A program made the position numbers and the translations under genes. The notes below the pieces were generated by a model, which was not told the DNA's origin, searched no databases, and saw only the letters and a list, made by a program, of their open reading frames with translations. Below, in pieces: positions 1-9,985 of a stretch of 64,000 nt of DNA (its first letter is position 1; each line of letters starts with the position of its first letter). Origin of the DNA: Atrina japonica (taxonomy: Eukaryota; Mollusca; Bivalvia; Pterioida; Pinnidae); the NCBI GenBank assembly GCA_030159075.1, contig BROG01000633.1, forward strand, positions 248,001 through 312,000, in the 5' to 3' direction.

Positions 1-223
1 GAAATTCAAACATGTTTTTCAGATTAAGATTCATTTCTGTTAGTGAAATATATTATTTATCATTCCTTAGTTATCCCTAAGTAGATATATTGACATGTTG
101 AACAAAATTGTTTGGTCTATTTTCACAAATTTTCCGCTTTTCTAATGATATTGATATAGCTATGATGTTAACGTGAAATTTATAGTTTTCATTTATAGTC
201 CTTTTCTTATTTCCTTATTACAG

Positions 224-432
224 TTTTGTTTGTGGCTATTGCCGTCCTTATTTTCGGGTTCAGTGTCGATGGCGTTTCAACATTGATTAATTTCGCTGAA
301 CATTTCCATGCCGGATTTTATCAGGCGATTATTGGCGCAGTTGTTTCGCTTGTTGCTGGAATACTTTTACTATGTGCCATGTGCAAGAAAACTAAAAACA
401 TTGTGGAGAAGATAGAGAAAGTAGAGGACTGA
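224..432 (+). CDS. terminal exon of a small membrane protein
   Basis: An open reading stretch follows a clear splice acceptor (pyrimidine-rich tract ending in ACAG at 220-223) and ends with TGA at 430-432. It encodes about 69 residues. These comprise a hydrophobic segment beginning FVAIAVLIFGFSV, a short loop, a second hydrophobic segment around IIGAVVSLVAGILLLCAMC, and a charged lysine/glutamate-rich tail ending KIEKVED. Two membrane passes and a cytoplasmic-looking tail fit the last exon of a multi-span membrane protein whose earlier exons lie left of the window. The family is not recognised. The acceptor and two helices are seen; the membrane role is inferred. Confidence 0.45.
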
Positions 433-2730
433 GAATGCTCATCAAGGATATATTTTCTGTTGTGTAAACTATGCGATATCTATATATAATTTATATGTTA
501 ATATCATATCTGTGATTCATGACGTATATTTGATGTTTATAATCAAGCAAGAACTTCGTATCAATTTAGTTTTAATAGGCGTTGGTTAATTGACCTATCG
601 CCAAATGCCCGACGCGACACCTTTTGGCAGACTTTTCAATTATGTCGTCACAATTAAATGGTCCGTCAAACGCTTATGTGATTATGACATCACAATCGAA
701 TGACGTCGAGAAAGCACATGGACAGCCATGTGTCAGAGACACATGGCGATAGGTTAATTCCTGATTGATACCTTTGTGATTATGATCAACAAATCAAGAC
801 ATATTTCGTTTCTGTCTTGTATAACGACATGTTATATTATATTATATCAATACATTATATTTTACATTGGCAACAGTTAATGTATACTGATATGAATATA
901 GTCAAACATGTCTATAAATACCACCCAATGGAACAGGTAAAAGTAGCCGGTATAGACAGGTGGCCTTTATTCATTATAAAAATGCTAACAAAGGTTATTT
1001 TTGAATGACCTTTACAAGCAGGTGTCCGGTTATACAGAGTTGGACTGTATTTAGATCATGATGTGTACAGTAGGAGTCATTTGATATCTTTTTATGATGA
1101 AAAGATCTATCCTTATTTCAAAATTTTGGTTGAGTTTTAAATGCGATAAAATCGAAAATTTATAATTTTAAATTATATCAGCTTTTCACTGTATTTTGAG
1201 GTCTAAACATGTGAAAATAAGGCCTCGTTGATTGTTCTATAGGATGACAACAGTTCGACTTGACACGAGGTCACCTGGTGTTACCTCTAGTGTGAATTCA
1301 ACTGGAAAGCTTTTCATGTATGTTCAACCCGGTAAACAAAAATAAAGATGTCGGAGAGTAACAAATCCAATAGCGAAAGAAAGCGATCGCTAACCCGTTC
1401 TACAAGAAAAAAGAATAGAACCGTTAGATTGTATCTAAGGTCATTCCAAGTTTATTTTACAATTATGATGTCCTAAGCCAAAGCGCACGCGGACGCTTAA
1501 CATAGAAACAAATTGGAATGACCTAACTAAAAAAAAAACAGGATGTATACGGGTAATTGCACGTTGGACTGGTATTTTTATCGGTATTATTACAGTACCT
1601 CCGTACTTCATCACTAGTGGTAAGATTTTACTCTTTTTAACATCAATACCCATCAGTTTCCAATGGTGAAAAATACGATTTTGACCGTCACTATCACTTT
1701 AAATAAATACATAACAGAATCGTCTACATCTCAGTTGTTCTGTTTGAATGCTAGTTTTACGCCACTATGAGCAATTTTGGCTACATGCTTGACCACAATC
1801 GAACAACTTTTTCAAAATACATGTACATGTATGATCTGTACACAGGACAGTTTACGGTAACAGTTTAGTTTAACTGACGATGTATTTTGTGTCATACCCT
1901 GTGTTTGTAATCAACGGTCTAAGTGTTCTGCATGAACTACATATTCACAGCGAGTGTGACAGGTCAACGGGGGATGCGTAACTCTCTTTTTACTGCATGT
2001 TATCCATATTCCAAGAACTATGCACAAAAAACTGGAAGTGAAGCAGTGCGCATTTTCTATTTGACGGAACGAAACAACACAATAAAAGGTCTTTTGATAT
2101 CTATTAATTGAAATAAATGTATTTCTAAATGATATATTAAGTGTCAAAATACCTAGGATTTTATGTCCAACAATATTTTAGCTTCACAGCCAACAGCATC
2201 TATCTTTTTAATTGACTTTTAGCGATTTTGAACTTTCACTTCTTATACTTTCATCGATAAATTTTCTGAAAGAATTAAATGCCTCCAGTCGTTGCACTTC
2301 CACTGTATTTTTGATGGAATATTAAAACTGTCAAAACTCTTTATCGGGCTAATTTAAATTGGATTGCGATCTACAGTACAGTGCCAAAACTTTGCGTAAA
2401 AACATAGTGTTCCCAGTTACTTTCTATGAGCTTAGAGCTAAATTCATAGTTTCTTCTTATGAATAACTGATTATTCTGTGATAGTATATTATAAAGTTGT
2501 TGCACAAATTGTTGTTAACATTGTCAACATTTTGTTTTTTGCAAATAATTATAGTTATATTGTTTATCATTGAAATTAACAACATCGATTACAGGTGCAT
2601 TGGCTCTGTTTTTTATTATCATTATATTTCATATGAAGCCAGTTAATTCAACACCATGTCAAACATAAGCAATTGATCCAGATCCATATTTCTATGACCC
2701 TTTCATATGATTGTATACAGGGTTGAAAGA
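433..2730. other. intergenic, no gene seen
   Basis: AT-rich DNA with only short, non-conserved open frames. No recognisable domain, RNA gene or repeat array was seen. Confidence 0.5.
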
Positions 2731-2736
2731 CCGTGA

Positions 2737-3010
2737 TAATCCGTGGGCGTCTGTGTAAACACCAGATATCTGTGTGAAACAACCGTGTAAAGACCGGCAT
2801 AGACCTTAATCACTCCGTGATCACATCGGCACCGTGCGGTGGGTTCTCGGGGGGACGTCTGGGTAGCTACCGTGATTACCCTAGGGAGACCGGCGTTATC
2901 CGTGTCAGCATCGTGTTACGACTGCGTTGACATCGGCATCACGACGTTACAGAACACTAGGACGCCTTAATCCGTGTTGATCCGGCGTCTCATCCGTGAA
3001 TGTGTGAAAG
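2737..3010. repeat. GC-rich CCGTG-motif repeat island
   Basis: A GC-rich block stands out from the AT-rich surroundings and repeats the short motif CCGTG (also as CCGTGT, CCGTGA) many times at irregular spacing. No frame stays open through it. It looks like a degenerate repeat or a transposon fragment; the family is unknown. Confidence 0.45.
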
Positions 3011-3387
3011 GGGCTTTTGCCATCAAGGCGTTTAAAATAATAAAGATAAAGAGTTATCTCCCTGTACCTGCAAACTTTACTTTAATATTTTGATAGCCAA
3101 TAGTGTGATAATTTGTGTATTGTCGACATTATAATCTCTGTGTCACATTCAATATATCATTTACCAGTTATTCTGTAATGTTATCCAAAAATTTTTATCC
3201 AAACATATCCAAAGTGATAAGATGGTGCATTCAAAGTATTATCCAGCGTCATTGGATATAATTGCTTAATTTGATTGTTTATTAACTTATTTTTATAACA
3301 TTATATATATTGTATAGTGTATATTGATCTAACAAATCAAAACAAATGAATAAATACATAAAATATCCGAAACCAAAGTATTAAAAT

Positions 3388-3520
3388 TCAGGATGTCCAG
3401 GATACATATACAAATCTGGTGAATATTGGACAAACACGGACCTCTGGAAATCCGGAGGTGGGGGTCAGGTACCGTGGAGGAGTAAGCATCCTCTGTTGAT
3501 CGGTCACACCAGTTGCCGCG
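3388..3520. repeat. dispersed repeat, copy 1 of 2
   Basis: This stretch shares long blocks, such as GGACAAACACGGACCTCTGG and GGAGTAAGCAT, with 56934-57040 in the same orientation. On the minus strand both copies can be read as a peptide containing MLTPP. Two copies in one window argue for a dispersed repeat or a duplicated exon rather than a unique gene. The family is not identified. Confidence 0.5.
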
Positions 3521-4106
3521 AGTCCACAGCCAATTTCAAATGAAATAGGTGAGAAAGAAATCCTCGGCACTATTGGTACAGACGACTCATAGTGAAATAC
3601 AGTAATCGCAAACAAGACTATTATACCGACTGAAAAATTGCCAAAAGTTGACATCAAACGCATTTTTCGATATCCCTGTATCATTAACTTTTTAATTTCA
3701 GTCAGTTGTTTACCTCTGTATATGTTGAAAATGCACTGGCATATCGGATCATTTGTGAGATATAAACACCATATGCAGGTGACTGCGGAATATTACTACT
3801 TAAATGTGGAGAACCGAAATCGTCACGTGTGTCGTATAGCCTGGTAGTTAATTTCCTGTATGTGTCTATAGTAAGTAAGATGTCCAAGTAGGAAGCGAGT
3901 GTGCTTGATTCTGTAGTAACTTTAATTTCTTATTCATTGGGATACATCGCATTCACATATGTATGAAAAATGTCATTATTAATTAATAGACGAAACGTCC
4001 TCGATATATCTAAATGTCAAATTAAAGACCACCGCTAGTTTTTACTTCTTTTAATTCCGAATCTTTGATATGAAGTATGTTTCGTATGAATAAAGGAACA
4101 GGTCAG

Positions 4107-4370
4107 TCAAGAAAGGAGCAATTTTGGAACAAGTCTGAAGTGAAACCGGTATATCAGATAAAAGCGTAATATCATCAGGACAGGTGGGTGCAAGTCAGTT
4201 ATTCCTATTTTGGATCCTTGTTCTGATCTCTGAAGACGGTTTAAAAGGTCGTTTACATACAGTTTGTAAAGTTCAGTGCTGAGCAATCGTCCTTGACGGA
4301 CTCCCTGATGGATTGGAAATTTGTCAACAACTTGCCCTTTCCACTTTATAGAACTGAATATCTCTGACAA
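4107..4370 (-). pseudogene. non-LTR retrotransposon reverse transcriptase fragment
   Basis: The minus strand encodes a short stretch with IHQGVRQG followed by LSTELYKLYVNDLL. This matches the reverse-transcriptase region before the catalytic DD pair in LINE elements (the G-V-R-Q-G / L-Y-x-L-Y-V-N-D-L pattern). The catalytic DD is not reached before the frame decays. It is a dead fragment of a LINE. Confidence 0.65.
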
Positions 4371-4613
4371 CCTTGTATGCCTATGTTGTAGAGTTTCCTC
4401 ATAAGGCTATCGTGGTTTACCACATCTTATATCTTGAATGCACTTCCCTGACGCTAAATATAGCTAGTCGACGCTGATGATTGGCTATACAACGAAGGCA
4501 GAGCATGCTAAAGTTTGGGAATTCCCTTGTGCTATTTTTTGGTAAGACCTCGAAGTGTTGGATTGAGTTAACCATTAACGTGGTTTAAAACATTTTTAGT
4601 TAAGCGTTTTAAT

Positions 4614-4619
4614 AGTGTG
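4614..4619. repeat. Polinton target-site duplication, left (AGTGTG)
   Basis: AGTGTG lies immediately left of the terminal AG of the element and recurs at 21360-21365 directly after the right end. A 6-bp duplication is the hallmark of Polinton/Maverick insertion. Confidence 0.9.
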
Positions 4620-4629
4620 AGTAGTTATA

Positions 4630-4753
4630 GGCAGCTCTCCGGCGGGCCATTTGAATTTTGCCGCTAGGGGGCGCCACCAGTGGCGCTGTTGATGACGTCA
4701 TCAGAATGCTGGCTTCTGATTGGTCAATTCAAATGGCCCGCCGGAGAGCCGCC
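4630..4753. other. terminal foldback with nested palindromes (left)
   Basis: Two 28-bp arms (4630-4657 and 4726-4753) are reverse complements with one mismatch. Between them lie a 16-bp palindrome with 7-bp arms (GCGCCAC/GTGGCGC, 4671-4686) and a perfect 14-bp palindrome (TGATGACGTCATCA, 4690-4703). The whole can fold as a stem with two side arms. The mirror-image copy lies at 21226-21349. Confidence 0.75.
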
Positions 4754-4990
4754 TGTGACGTCATAACCGGAAGTTCGTCATACCGGAAGTGAGGTCATAC
4801 CGGAAGTGCGTCATACCGGAAGTGAGGTCATGTTGTCATGGCAATAAGGAGAAAGAGCCAATCGTTGAGCTTGGAGGCGTGTCTATGACCGGAAGTGGAA
4901 GGTTGTGGAGGCGGCCATCTTGGCTAACGAGCCAATGAGAGCCTTCGTTACAATAGGTTGGGGTCACAAGAGTTAACGAGAGGTCACGTG
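4690..4990. promoter_or_regulatory. cluster of CRE, ETS, YY1, CCAAT and E-box motifs in the TIR
   Basis: Seen directly: TGACGTCA at about 4693 and 4756 (CRE/ATF-type); ACCGGAAGT (ETS-type) at 4766, 4782, 4799, 4815 and 4888, the first four spaced 16-17 bp apart; GCGGCCATCTTGG (YY1-type) at 4911-4923; CCAAT boxes in either direction near 4719, 4859 and 4932; CACGTG at 4985-4990. Most are kept in the right repeat. Factor binding is inferred from consensus motifs only. Confidence 0.55.
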
Positions 4991-5246
4991 AGTTCGCGAG
5001 AAGTCAACGGGAAGAGAGAGAAGTTGGGTTTTTCCAGTTTTGAGCTGAGAGTAGATCTAATTTTAGAACCGAAACTTTGGGGTTTTCCAGGTTTGTGAAA
5101 TTTGTAGTTGGTGGCGCCACCGTCGGTGAAACTAGTAGTTGGTGGCGCCACCGTCGTTGAGAGTTGTGTATCATCAAGTGCGCATGCGCGAGAAGCGGTA
5201 GGTCAAGCTCGACTCAAGCTTGTACTAAGACTTGTAGAGTATGTAC

Positions 5247-5500
5247 AAAGGGAGATTACTCTGTATAGACTCTATAGGTGGAACAAAGGGAGATTACTCT
5301 GTATAGCTTGTATGAGTAGGACTAAAGGGAGATCGCTCTGTATAGACTGTATAGGTGAAACAAAGGGAGATCACTCTGTATAGCGTGTATGAGTAGGACT
5401 AAAGGGAGATCACTCTGTATAGCATGTATAGGTGAAACAAAGGGAGATTACTCTGTATAGACTATAGGTGTGGAACAAAAGGGGTGATGACTCTATATGG
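5247..5500. repeat. ~38-bp tandem repeat within left Polinton end
   Basis: About six to seven imperfect copies of a 38-39-bp unit beginning AAAGGGAGAT and containing CTCTGTATAG. The right end has no matching expansion, so it arose after or independently of the inverted repeat. Confidence 0.8.
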
Positions 5501-5649
5501 GGTGTAGGCATTAAACCAGAGGGGTGGGTGGGTAGCAAAACAGGAAGGATAGGAAGGGTAGCCATCTTAGGTATGGAATCATGGGATATCTAGTTTTTCA
5601 GGGACTGACTAATCTCACGGCAGGAGTGAGAACCATAGAACATGAAAGT

Positions 5650-5875
5650 GTGCAACATACTCAAAGTTTGTCAAAGTGACCAAGTGTGTACCGTTCTCAT
5701 GGTTCAAAGTTTCTCAAAGTGATCAAGTGTTTGTGTCGTTCACAAAGTTTGTAACGTGTGTACCGTTCTCATGTTTCCAAGTTTGTCAAAGTGATCAAGT
5801 GTGTACCGTTCTCAAAGTTTGCAGCATGTGCAACGTTCTTAGTTATGAAGTCTCAACGTGACACAAGTGACAAAG
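5650..5875. repeat. ~40-50-bp tandem repeat
   Basis: Imperfect copies of a unit containing CAAAGTTTGTCAAAGTGA and GTGTGTACCGTTCTCA. It is absent from the right end. Open frames across it are by-products of the repeat. Confidence 0.65.
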
Positions 5876-5964
5876 TGACACAAGTAGTAAAGGGTAAAGT
5901 ATGAAGTTGTTCACTTACATCGTTTCAACAAGTTTTTATATTTCTTGTACTACTGTATATAAAA

Positions 5965-6060
5965 TAAAAAATGAAACACTCACCCAGAGAGAGTTTTTCT
6001 GACGATGTTGACTCTTCGAGCTTCGGCTGCCAAATGAGCTCTCAGTAGTCTAACTGAAGT
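5965..6060 (-). promoter_or_regulatory. outward-facing Inr-exon-splice-donor-like module (left)
   Basis: Read on the minus strand, an initiator-like TTCAGTTAG is followed by a ~75-nt block containing GAAGAGTCAACATCGTCAG and then GGGTGAGTG, a near-consensus 5' splice site, before ATTTTTTATT. The same order occurs twice on the plus strand near the right end (20335-20445, 20505-20610). No common reading frame is kept among the copies. A non-coding leader exon is inferred. Confidence 0.45.
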
Positions 6061-6302
6061 TATTCTCAAGTGTTTAATGTTACTATTCAAAGAATTGCCT
6101 CGTTTTGAATTTTTATCTCTAACTGAACTTTTTCTCAAGTGTTTAATGTTACTATTTTTAGAATTGATTTCTATCTCATAACATTTGTTCAATCAAGTAA
6201 AAAGAATTAACTTACTTACTACTACTAGACTTACCACTATAGTATAACACAACACAAAAACTGCATCGTTTCAGTTAAGGTTTCTCTCGTGTAAATTAGG
6301 TG

Positions 6303-6347
6303 GCCCTGAAAAGGGCCGTTTGTTTTTTCGGGTTTAAAAAACCCTAT
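6303..6347. terminator. hairpins at the 3' end of the minus-strand gene
   Basis: GGCCCTGAAAAGGGCC and GGGTTTAAAAAACCC are two adjacent short hairpins just past the stop codon of the minus-strand gene. Hairpins of similar size occur after plus-strand genes at 18774 and 20013. A role in 3'-end formation is inferred. Confidence 0.4.
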
Positions 6348-6685
6348 TCCCCATCCATCAGACGTCGCAACCGACTGACTTCGGCTTCTTTTTCTTCTAT
6401 CAGTCGTCTAATTTCTTGTTCCTGTAGCCTCAGAAGTCTCAAATCTGCCTGAGCCATGGTATATTGCAGCTCAGGCAGTGGAGGTGCTGATGGTACAGCC
6501 CTGGGTGCAGGAGGTCTAGGGGGTGGTACCCTAGAGCTGCAAGGTGGTGGTGGCGGCGGACGGTCTAAAAATGATGGCCGACGGGGAGTAGGTCGCACTA
6601 CTGTGACTTTTCTCTTCGGCGACGAACACCTGTGAATTCCTCTAATGAAATCTGTTTCACTTGGAATATCTCCAAACCTGTCCAT
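6344..6685 (-). CDS. proline-rich coiled-coil protein of the Polinton
   Basis: About 113 residues. The frame also has an upstream Met at 6751, but a TATA box on the minus strand (TATATAAA, 6726-6733) lies between the two, so the start MDRFGDIPSE at 6685 is preferred. From N to C: a short basic region (RKVTVVRPTPRR), a strongly proline-rich linker with PPPPPP, then a C-terminal amphipathic helix rich in E, R and L with a heptad-like pattern (LRLQEQEIRRLIEEKEAEVS), likely a coiled coil. It is the only minus-strand gene and is intact, unlike most others. Divergent small proteins at this end of Polintons are usually unassigned; function unknown. Confidence 0.6.
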   Translation of the reverse strand: MDRFGDIPSETDFIRGIHRCSSPKRKVTVVRPTPRRPSFLDRPPPPPPCSSRVPPPRPPAPRAVPSAPPLPELQYTMAQADLRLLRLQEQEIRRLIEEKEAEVSRLRRLMDGE

Positions 6686-6933
6686 GGTGATGATGAACTG
6701 ATACCGAGTCACACCAAATGTCTGGTTTATATAGGGACTATGAACGCGCACGCAATCAATGACGTCAGAGGTCTATTCGGAGTATGAGTTGTTTCATGAC
6801 TCCTACTACTACTACTCGGAACGTTTTTGTCTTATACCTTAGATGTTTTATGCATACACCACTCAAGTGACCATGTATATAATACATACATGACTGAAGT
6901 GACCATGTATATAATACTACATCTCTCAGTTTC
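6686..6933. promoter_or_regulatory. divergent promoter with TATA boxes and a CRE
   Basis: Between the head-to-head genes lie a minus-strand TATA box (6726-6733), a CRE-like TGACGTCA (6761-6768), and two plus-strand TATATAA boxes (6876-6882, 6908-6914) embedded in a 32-bp duplicated unit starting AAGTGACCATGTATATAATA. TCAGTT at 6926-6931 fits an initiator. Confidence 0.55.
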
Positions 6934-7615
6934 ATGACTAGTATTAAAATGGCTTACTATCAGTCCATATCTCCCGATACGATACAATTAAAGCATGAAT
7001 TTACCATGGTTGTGGCGGGACCTACCAAATCAGGGAAAACTGTATTTGTAAAACAGTTGATAGAATGGAAGGATCAATGGATTCATTCCCCTCCCGACAA
7101 AATTGTATGGTGTTATCGTGAATGGCAACCTGCTTATGAAATCTTGCAACGGGAACATCAAGTTCACTTCGTTCAAAATATATCTGAGGATGACGAAGTC
7201 TTAGTTTCTGATCCAACTCGTCGTCACCTACTTGTCTTTGATGATATGATGGGCAGTAAAGCTCTCGATTCTATCGTAGAATGGTTTACACGTAAAGCTC
7301 ATCATCGAAACACAAGTGTGATCTACATCACTCAAAACTTGTTTGATCGTGCTAAACAATATCGTACCATAAGTCTGAATGCTCATTATCTCGTCCTGTT
7401 TAAGAATCCTAGAGATAAATCTCAAGTGACCAGCTTATCACGTCAATTAGACCTACCCGGTTTAAAACCATGCTTATCACGATGCTACAAATCGTCCTCA
7501 TGGTTATCTCTTGATTGATCTCACATCGTCTACCCCTGATAATCTAAGATTAAGATCAGATCTGTTTCATCCTTGGTGTACGGGAGGAATAGTGTTGTAT
7601 ACACCTTATAAGTAG
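6934..7615 (+). pseudogene. A32/FtsK-HerA-like genome packaging ATPase (frameshifted)
   Basis: The family packages viral DNA into preformed capsids using ATP. The first frame (6934-7518) holds a Walker A motif GPTKSGKT (residues 29-36 counted from 6934), a Walker B ending LLVFDD (Asp at 103-104), and a sensor region with SVIYITQNLF, all typical of Polinton and NCLDV A32-type ATPases. A second Met at 6949 is also a good start. Past about residue 170 the conserved reading moves to another frame that stops at 7613-7615, so one frameshift near 7450-7480 breaks the C-terminus. It lies just downstream of the divergent promoter. Confidence 0.8.
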
Positions 7616-7667
7616 ACAGTCACTTTCTCTAGGGTGTCATTTCTCGTATTCCTGTTAACGTAGAATC

Positions 7668-8582
7668 ATGAATCCTTTACCTAAAGAGCACCAGTAAACT
7701 GGTGACTACTTTAAGAAAATTACAATTGGAGAAGGAATCCGTCAGACGTCAAGAACTGTTGGAATTAGGTAGAGACGCTTTATTGAAATGGTTTGGTATG
7801 GGGGCTAAAAATCTTCTGTCTGGTACCATTCCAGTGACTAAACCTACAGCAACGTTAATACAGAGAAATGCTGATCATTTAAAAATCATTGCTGACCCAA
7901 AAAAGCTGATGAAGAAGCTAAGAAAACAGCTATCTTAAAACGAGGAGGGGCAGGGTTCTTAGGTGGGGTAATCATTCGATCCCTGTTACAGTGGGCTAGT
8001 CGTCTCAAGAAGAACACTGCACCTAAAAAGAAAAAAACACCCCCTCTTCCTAAGCAGAGAAAGCAGAGCCCTAAAAAGAAGAAGAGTTCTAAGAAGAAGA
8101 AGAGTCCTAAGAAGAAGAACCTACCATTGGTTCTAAAACTAAATCTGAAACAGATTCGTGAAGCTAATACAATGAATCAGGCTACTCCTACACCGTCTCC
8201 ACCTGTAACCAACAGTCCTGTAGCAGGAACTTCTGCTACTGCAACATCTATCTTTGGACAACCTATACGTCTTCCTGGTAGACCTAATATCAAAATTACA
8301 CAACGGAAACAACCTTCTATTACTAAGACTAAAGCAGTCCTACAGTCACTGAATGTACCTAAGAAGTCTACTCCTACTAATACTCCCAAGCAGTCTTTGT
8401 TATTTCCCTTATTACCAAAACCTTTAACTGCTAAATATGTATCATCTCAGCTGAACAAACATGTTACATCTACTCCAAAGTCTACTCGTTTACCTTCGTT
8501 TGCTTCTACCTTTGGATCTCCCATCACCAGTCAGCCTAAGACACAGGCTACTTCATATATGAATAGCTACAAATGTCTATAG
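7668..8582 (+). pseudogene. lysine-rich core-like protein (frameshifted)
   Basis: An ATG lies at 7668, but its frame stops soon. A second frame (7702-7938) encodes a helical basic segment, and a third frame runs open from about 7905 to the stop at 8580-8582. The third frame has a short glycine/hydrophobic stretch (GGAGFLGGVIIRSLLQW), then repeated KKKK blocks separated by S/P, then a long T/P/S-rich tail with IFGQPIRLPGRPNIK. Basic, disordered proteins of this kind serve as DNA-condensing core proteins in adenoviruses; that role is inferred here from composition only. A shift at the A-run near 7899-7904 separates the frames. Confidence 0.5.
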
Positions 8583-8723
8583 GTGTCGGGCTCTTTTTTA
8601 CTACGAGTAAAGAACTTCAAGATCATAAACGACTTCAACATCCTATGTTGATATAGGTTTATAAAACTACCTCAGATCATGTATTGAGTCATTTGTATAG
8701 AATACTTTAGTTGTAGTGACATC
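8583..8723. other. spacer between Polinton genes
   Basis: Short AT-rich spacer with no supported gene. It contains TATA-like TATAAAAC near 8660. Confidence 0.3.
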
Positions 8724-9112
8724 ATGGCACCACGAAAAAAGTAAGCATGGGCTTGAATCTCATGCTGCTTTGATTAAAGTCTTAGGACAAAAGCAGTATC
8801 CTATTGAGTTTTAAAAAGATGATCTTACGGTATGCCCTTGATGATACGATCATGAAAATTTGTGAAGTGGTGTATAACATCTTAAAAGGAGTGATTCCTT
8901 TAACAAAACGCCAGAAACAGCACTTGGGTTCAAAGAAACGGGTCTTAAGAAAACTAGTTCATCCTCAATTGACTGTCCCTCAACGACGTCGTATTCTAAA
9001 CGAATCAACAGGGTGGTGTGTTACCTATCTTACCCTTATTAGCGCCATTACTAGAGCCATAGCCAAGTCCTGTCTTAAAATCTATTCTATAACCATGAGC
9101 ACACGAAAATGA
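8724..9112 (+). pseudogene. conserved small basic Polinton protein (broken)
   Basis: An ATG at 8724 starts MAPRKK and is closed at once by a stop. The conserved body is read from about 8804 in another frame and includes VVYNILKGVIPLTKRQKQHL, then a basic stretch with RRRIL. Small proteins with a V-L-K-G-x-(I/V)-P-L-T core and a basic middle occur next to integrase and capsid genes of this element type in many invertebrates. The usual Gly/Leu/Pro-rich C-terminal end is visible only in a neighbouring frame around 9010-9060, so a second shift lies there. Function unknown; a virion core protein is possible. Confidence 0.5.
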
Positions 9113-9985
9113 TCTTAGTTCCCGAGAGACCATGGAAGAACTCAAACAATGGAGAGAAAGAAGTTTAAATCCTTTGCCTCATACAACTGAAAGTAGCATC
9201 TTCGGTGCGTTTAGGTAAAGAATTAGATACGATTGTAGATCGTGATGATTTGACTCCTGAAGCTAAGGTAGCCAAGTTTGGTCAAGAACTTCATCGATAC
9301 CGTACGTATCTACAACAAGCTCGTCATACTGTAGAAGAGAGACCTTGGTCTCTGAAAAACAGATAAAGTCAAAGAAGTCAAAGATGATGTTAAAACTGAA
9401 ATGTCTTCTGATGATCAAGATCTTATGACAGCTATTTCATCCAGTGTCACTGCTCCATTAAAACCAAAAGTCCCTCTGTTATTTAAACATCTCAAGAAAC
9501 ATTCTGATGTACTAACATGGGAAAAAGACGGTCAAATACAATACAAAGGAAAGACCGTCCCTGGGACCAATATGATCGATCTCGTAACTGATGCTTTACG
9601 AACACAACCTAGAAAAGGGTATCAACCCTCGGGACTTGATAGTTTTGTAAAAGGATTAGTGGAATCGAATGTTCCTCGAGATTGGATACGTAACCCTAAT
9701 TATATCAAAGTGATGAATCAACCTATTGTAAAACCAAAGGCTATGAGTACCCCTAAACCTCTGGATAATGATGATGATGAAGATGACACAGGGTTATATG
9801 ACGCTATGCCTTCTCTTCCTTCTACTGACATAAAATATTCTGCAAAGACACCCCTTAGTCAGAAAATGGTGAAGGATTGGCAAAGATTGACTCCTACGGC
9901 CTGGTCTACCATTAAAAAATCTAAAAAGAGTTCTCATCTTCCAGAATGGATCAAAACTCAAAATCTTCACAAAATGCCAAATTAG
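9109..9985 (+). pseudogene. conserved Polinton protein of unknown function (broken N-terminal part)
   Basis: The C-terminal 194 residues (9401-9985) are open: an acidic start, a domain with IQYKGKTVPGTNMIDLVTDA and then SGLDSFVKGLVESNVPRDWI, and an acidic linker (DNDDDEDD). The upstream portion, with helical segments containing ELKQWRERSL and KFGQELHRYRTYLQQA, is spread over at least two other frames between 9109 and 9400. Proteins of this layout sit just before the integrase in related invertebrate elements. The function is not known. The stop overlaps the start of the next gene (9946). Confidence 0.5.

Larger units (their letters stand above)
4620..5240. repeat. Polinton left terminal inverted repeat
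   Basis: The sequence matches the reverse complement of about 20640-21359 with small differences. Shared landmarks run in the same order: terminal hairpin, ACCGGAAGT repeats, GGCGGCCATCTTGG, CACGTG, and the duplicated GGTGGCGCCACC. Inward of about 5240 the two sides part because the left side carries tandem-repeat expansions, and similarity resumes at 5965-6060. Confidence 0.85.

Noticed and set aside
4911..4940. NFI binding site (TTGGC...GCCAA)
   Set aside because: The spacing is six, not the five bases of the consensus, in both ends. Noted only as CCAAT-type motifs.
5108..5383. 91-codon plus-strand ORF in the left TIR
   Set aside because: It runs from the inverted repeat into the 38-bp tandem repeat, and the right-end copy has no matching protein continuation.
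5980..6192. 70-residue minus-strand ORF in the left Polinton end
   Set aside because: It is made of a 65-bp duplication plus the leader module; the frame is not kept in the two right-end copies.
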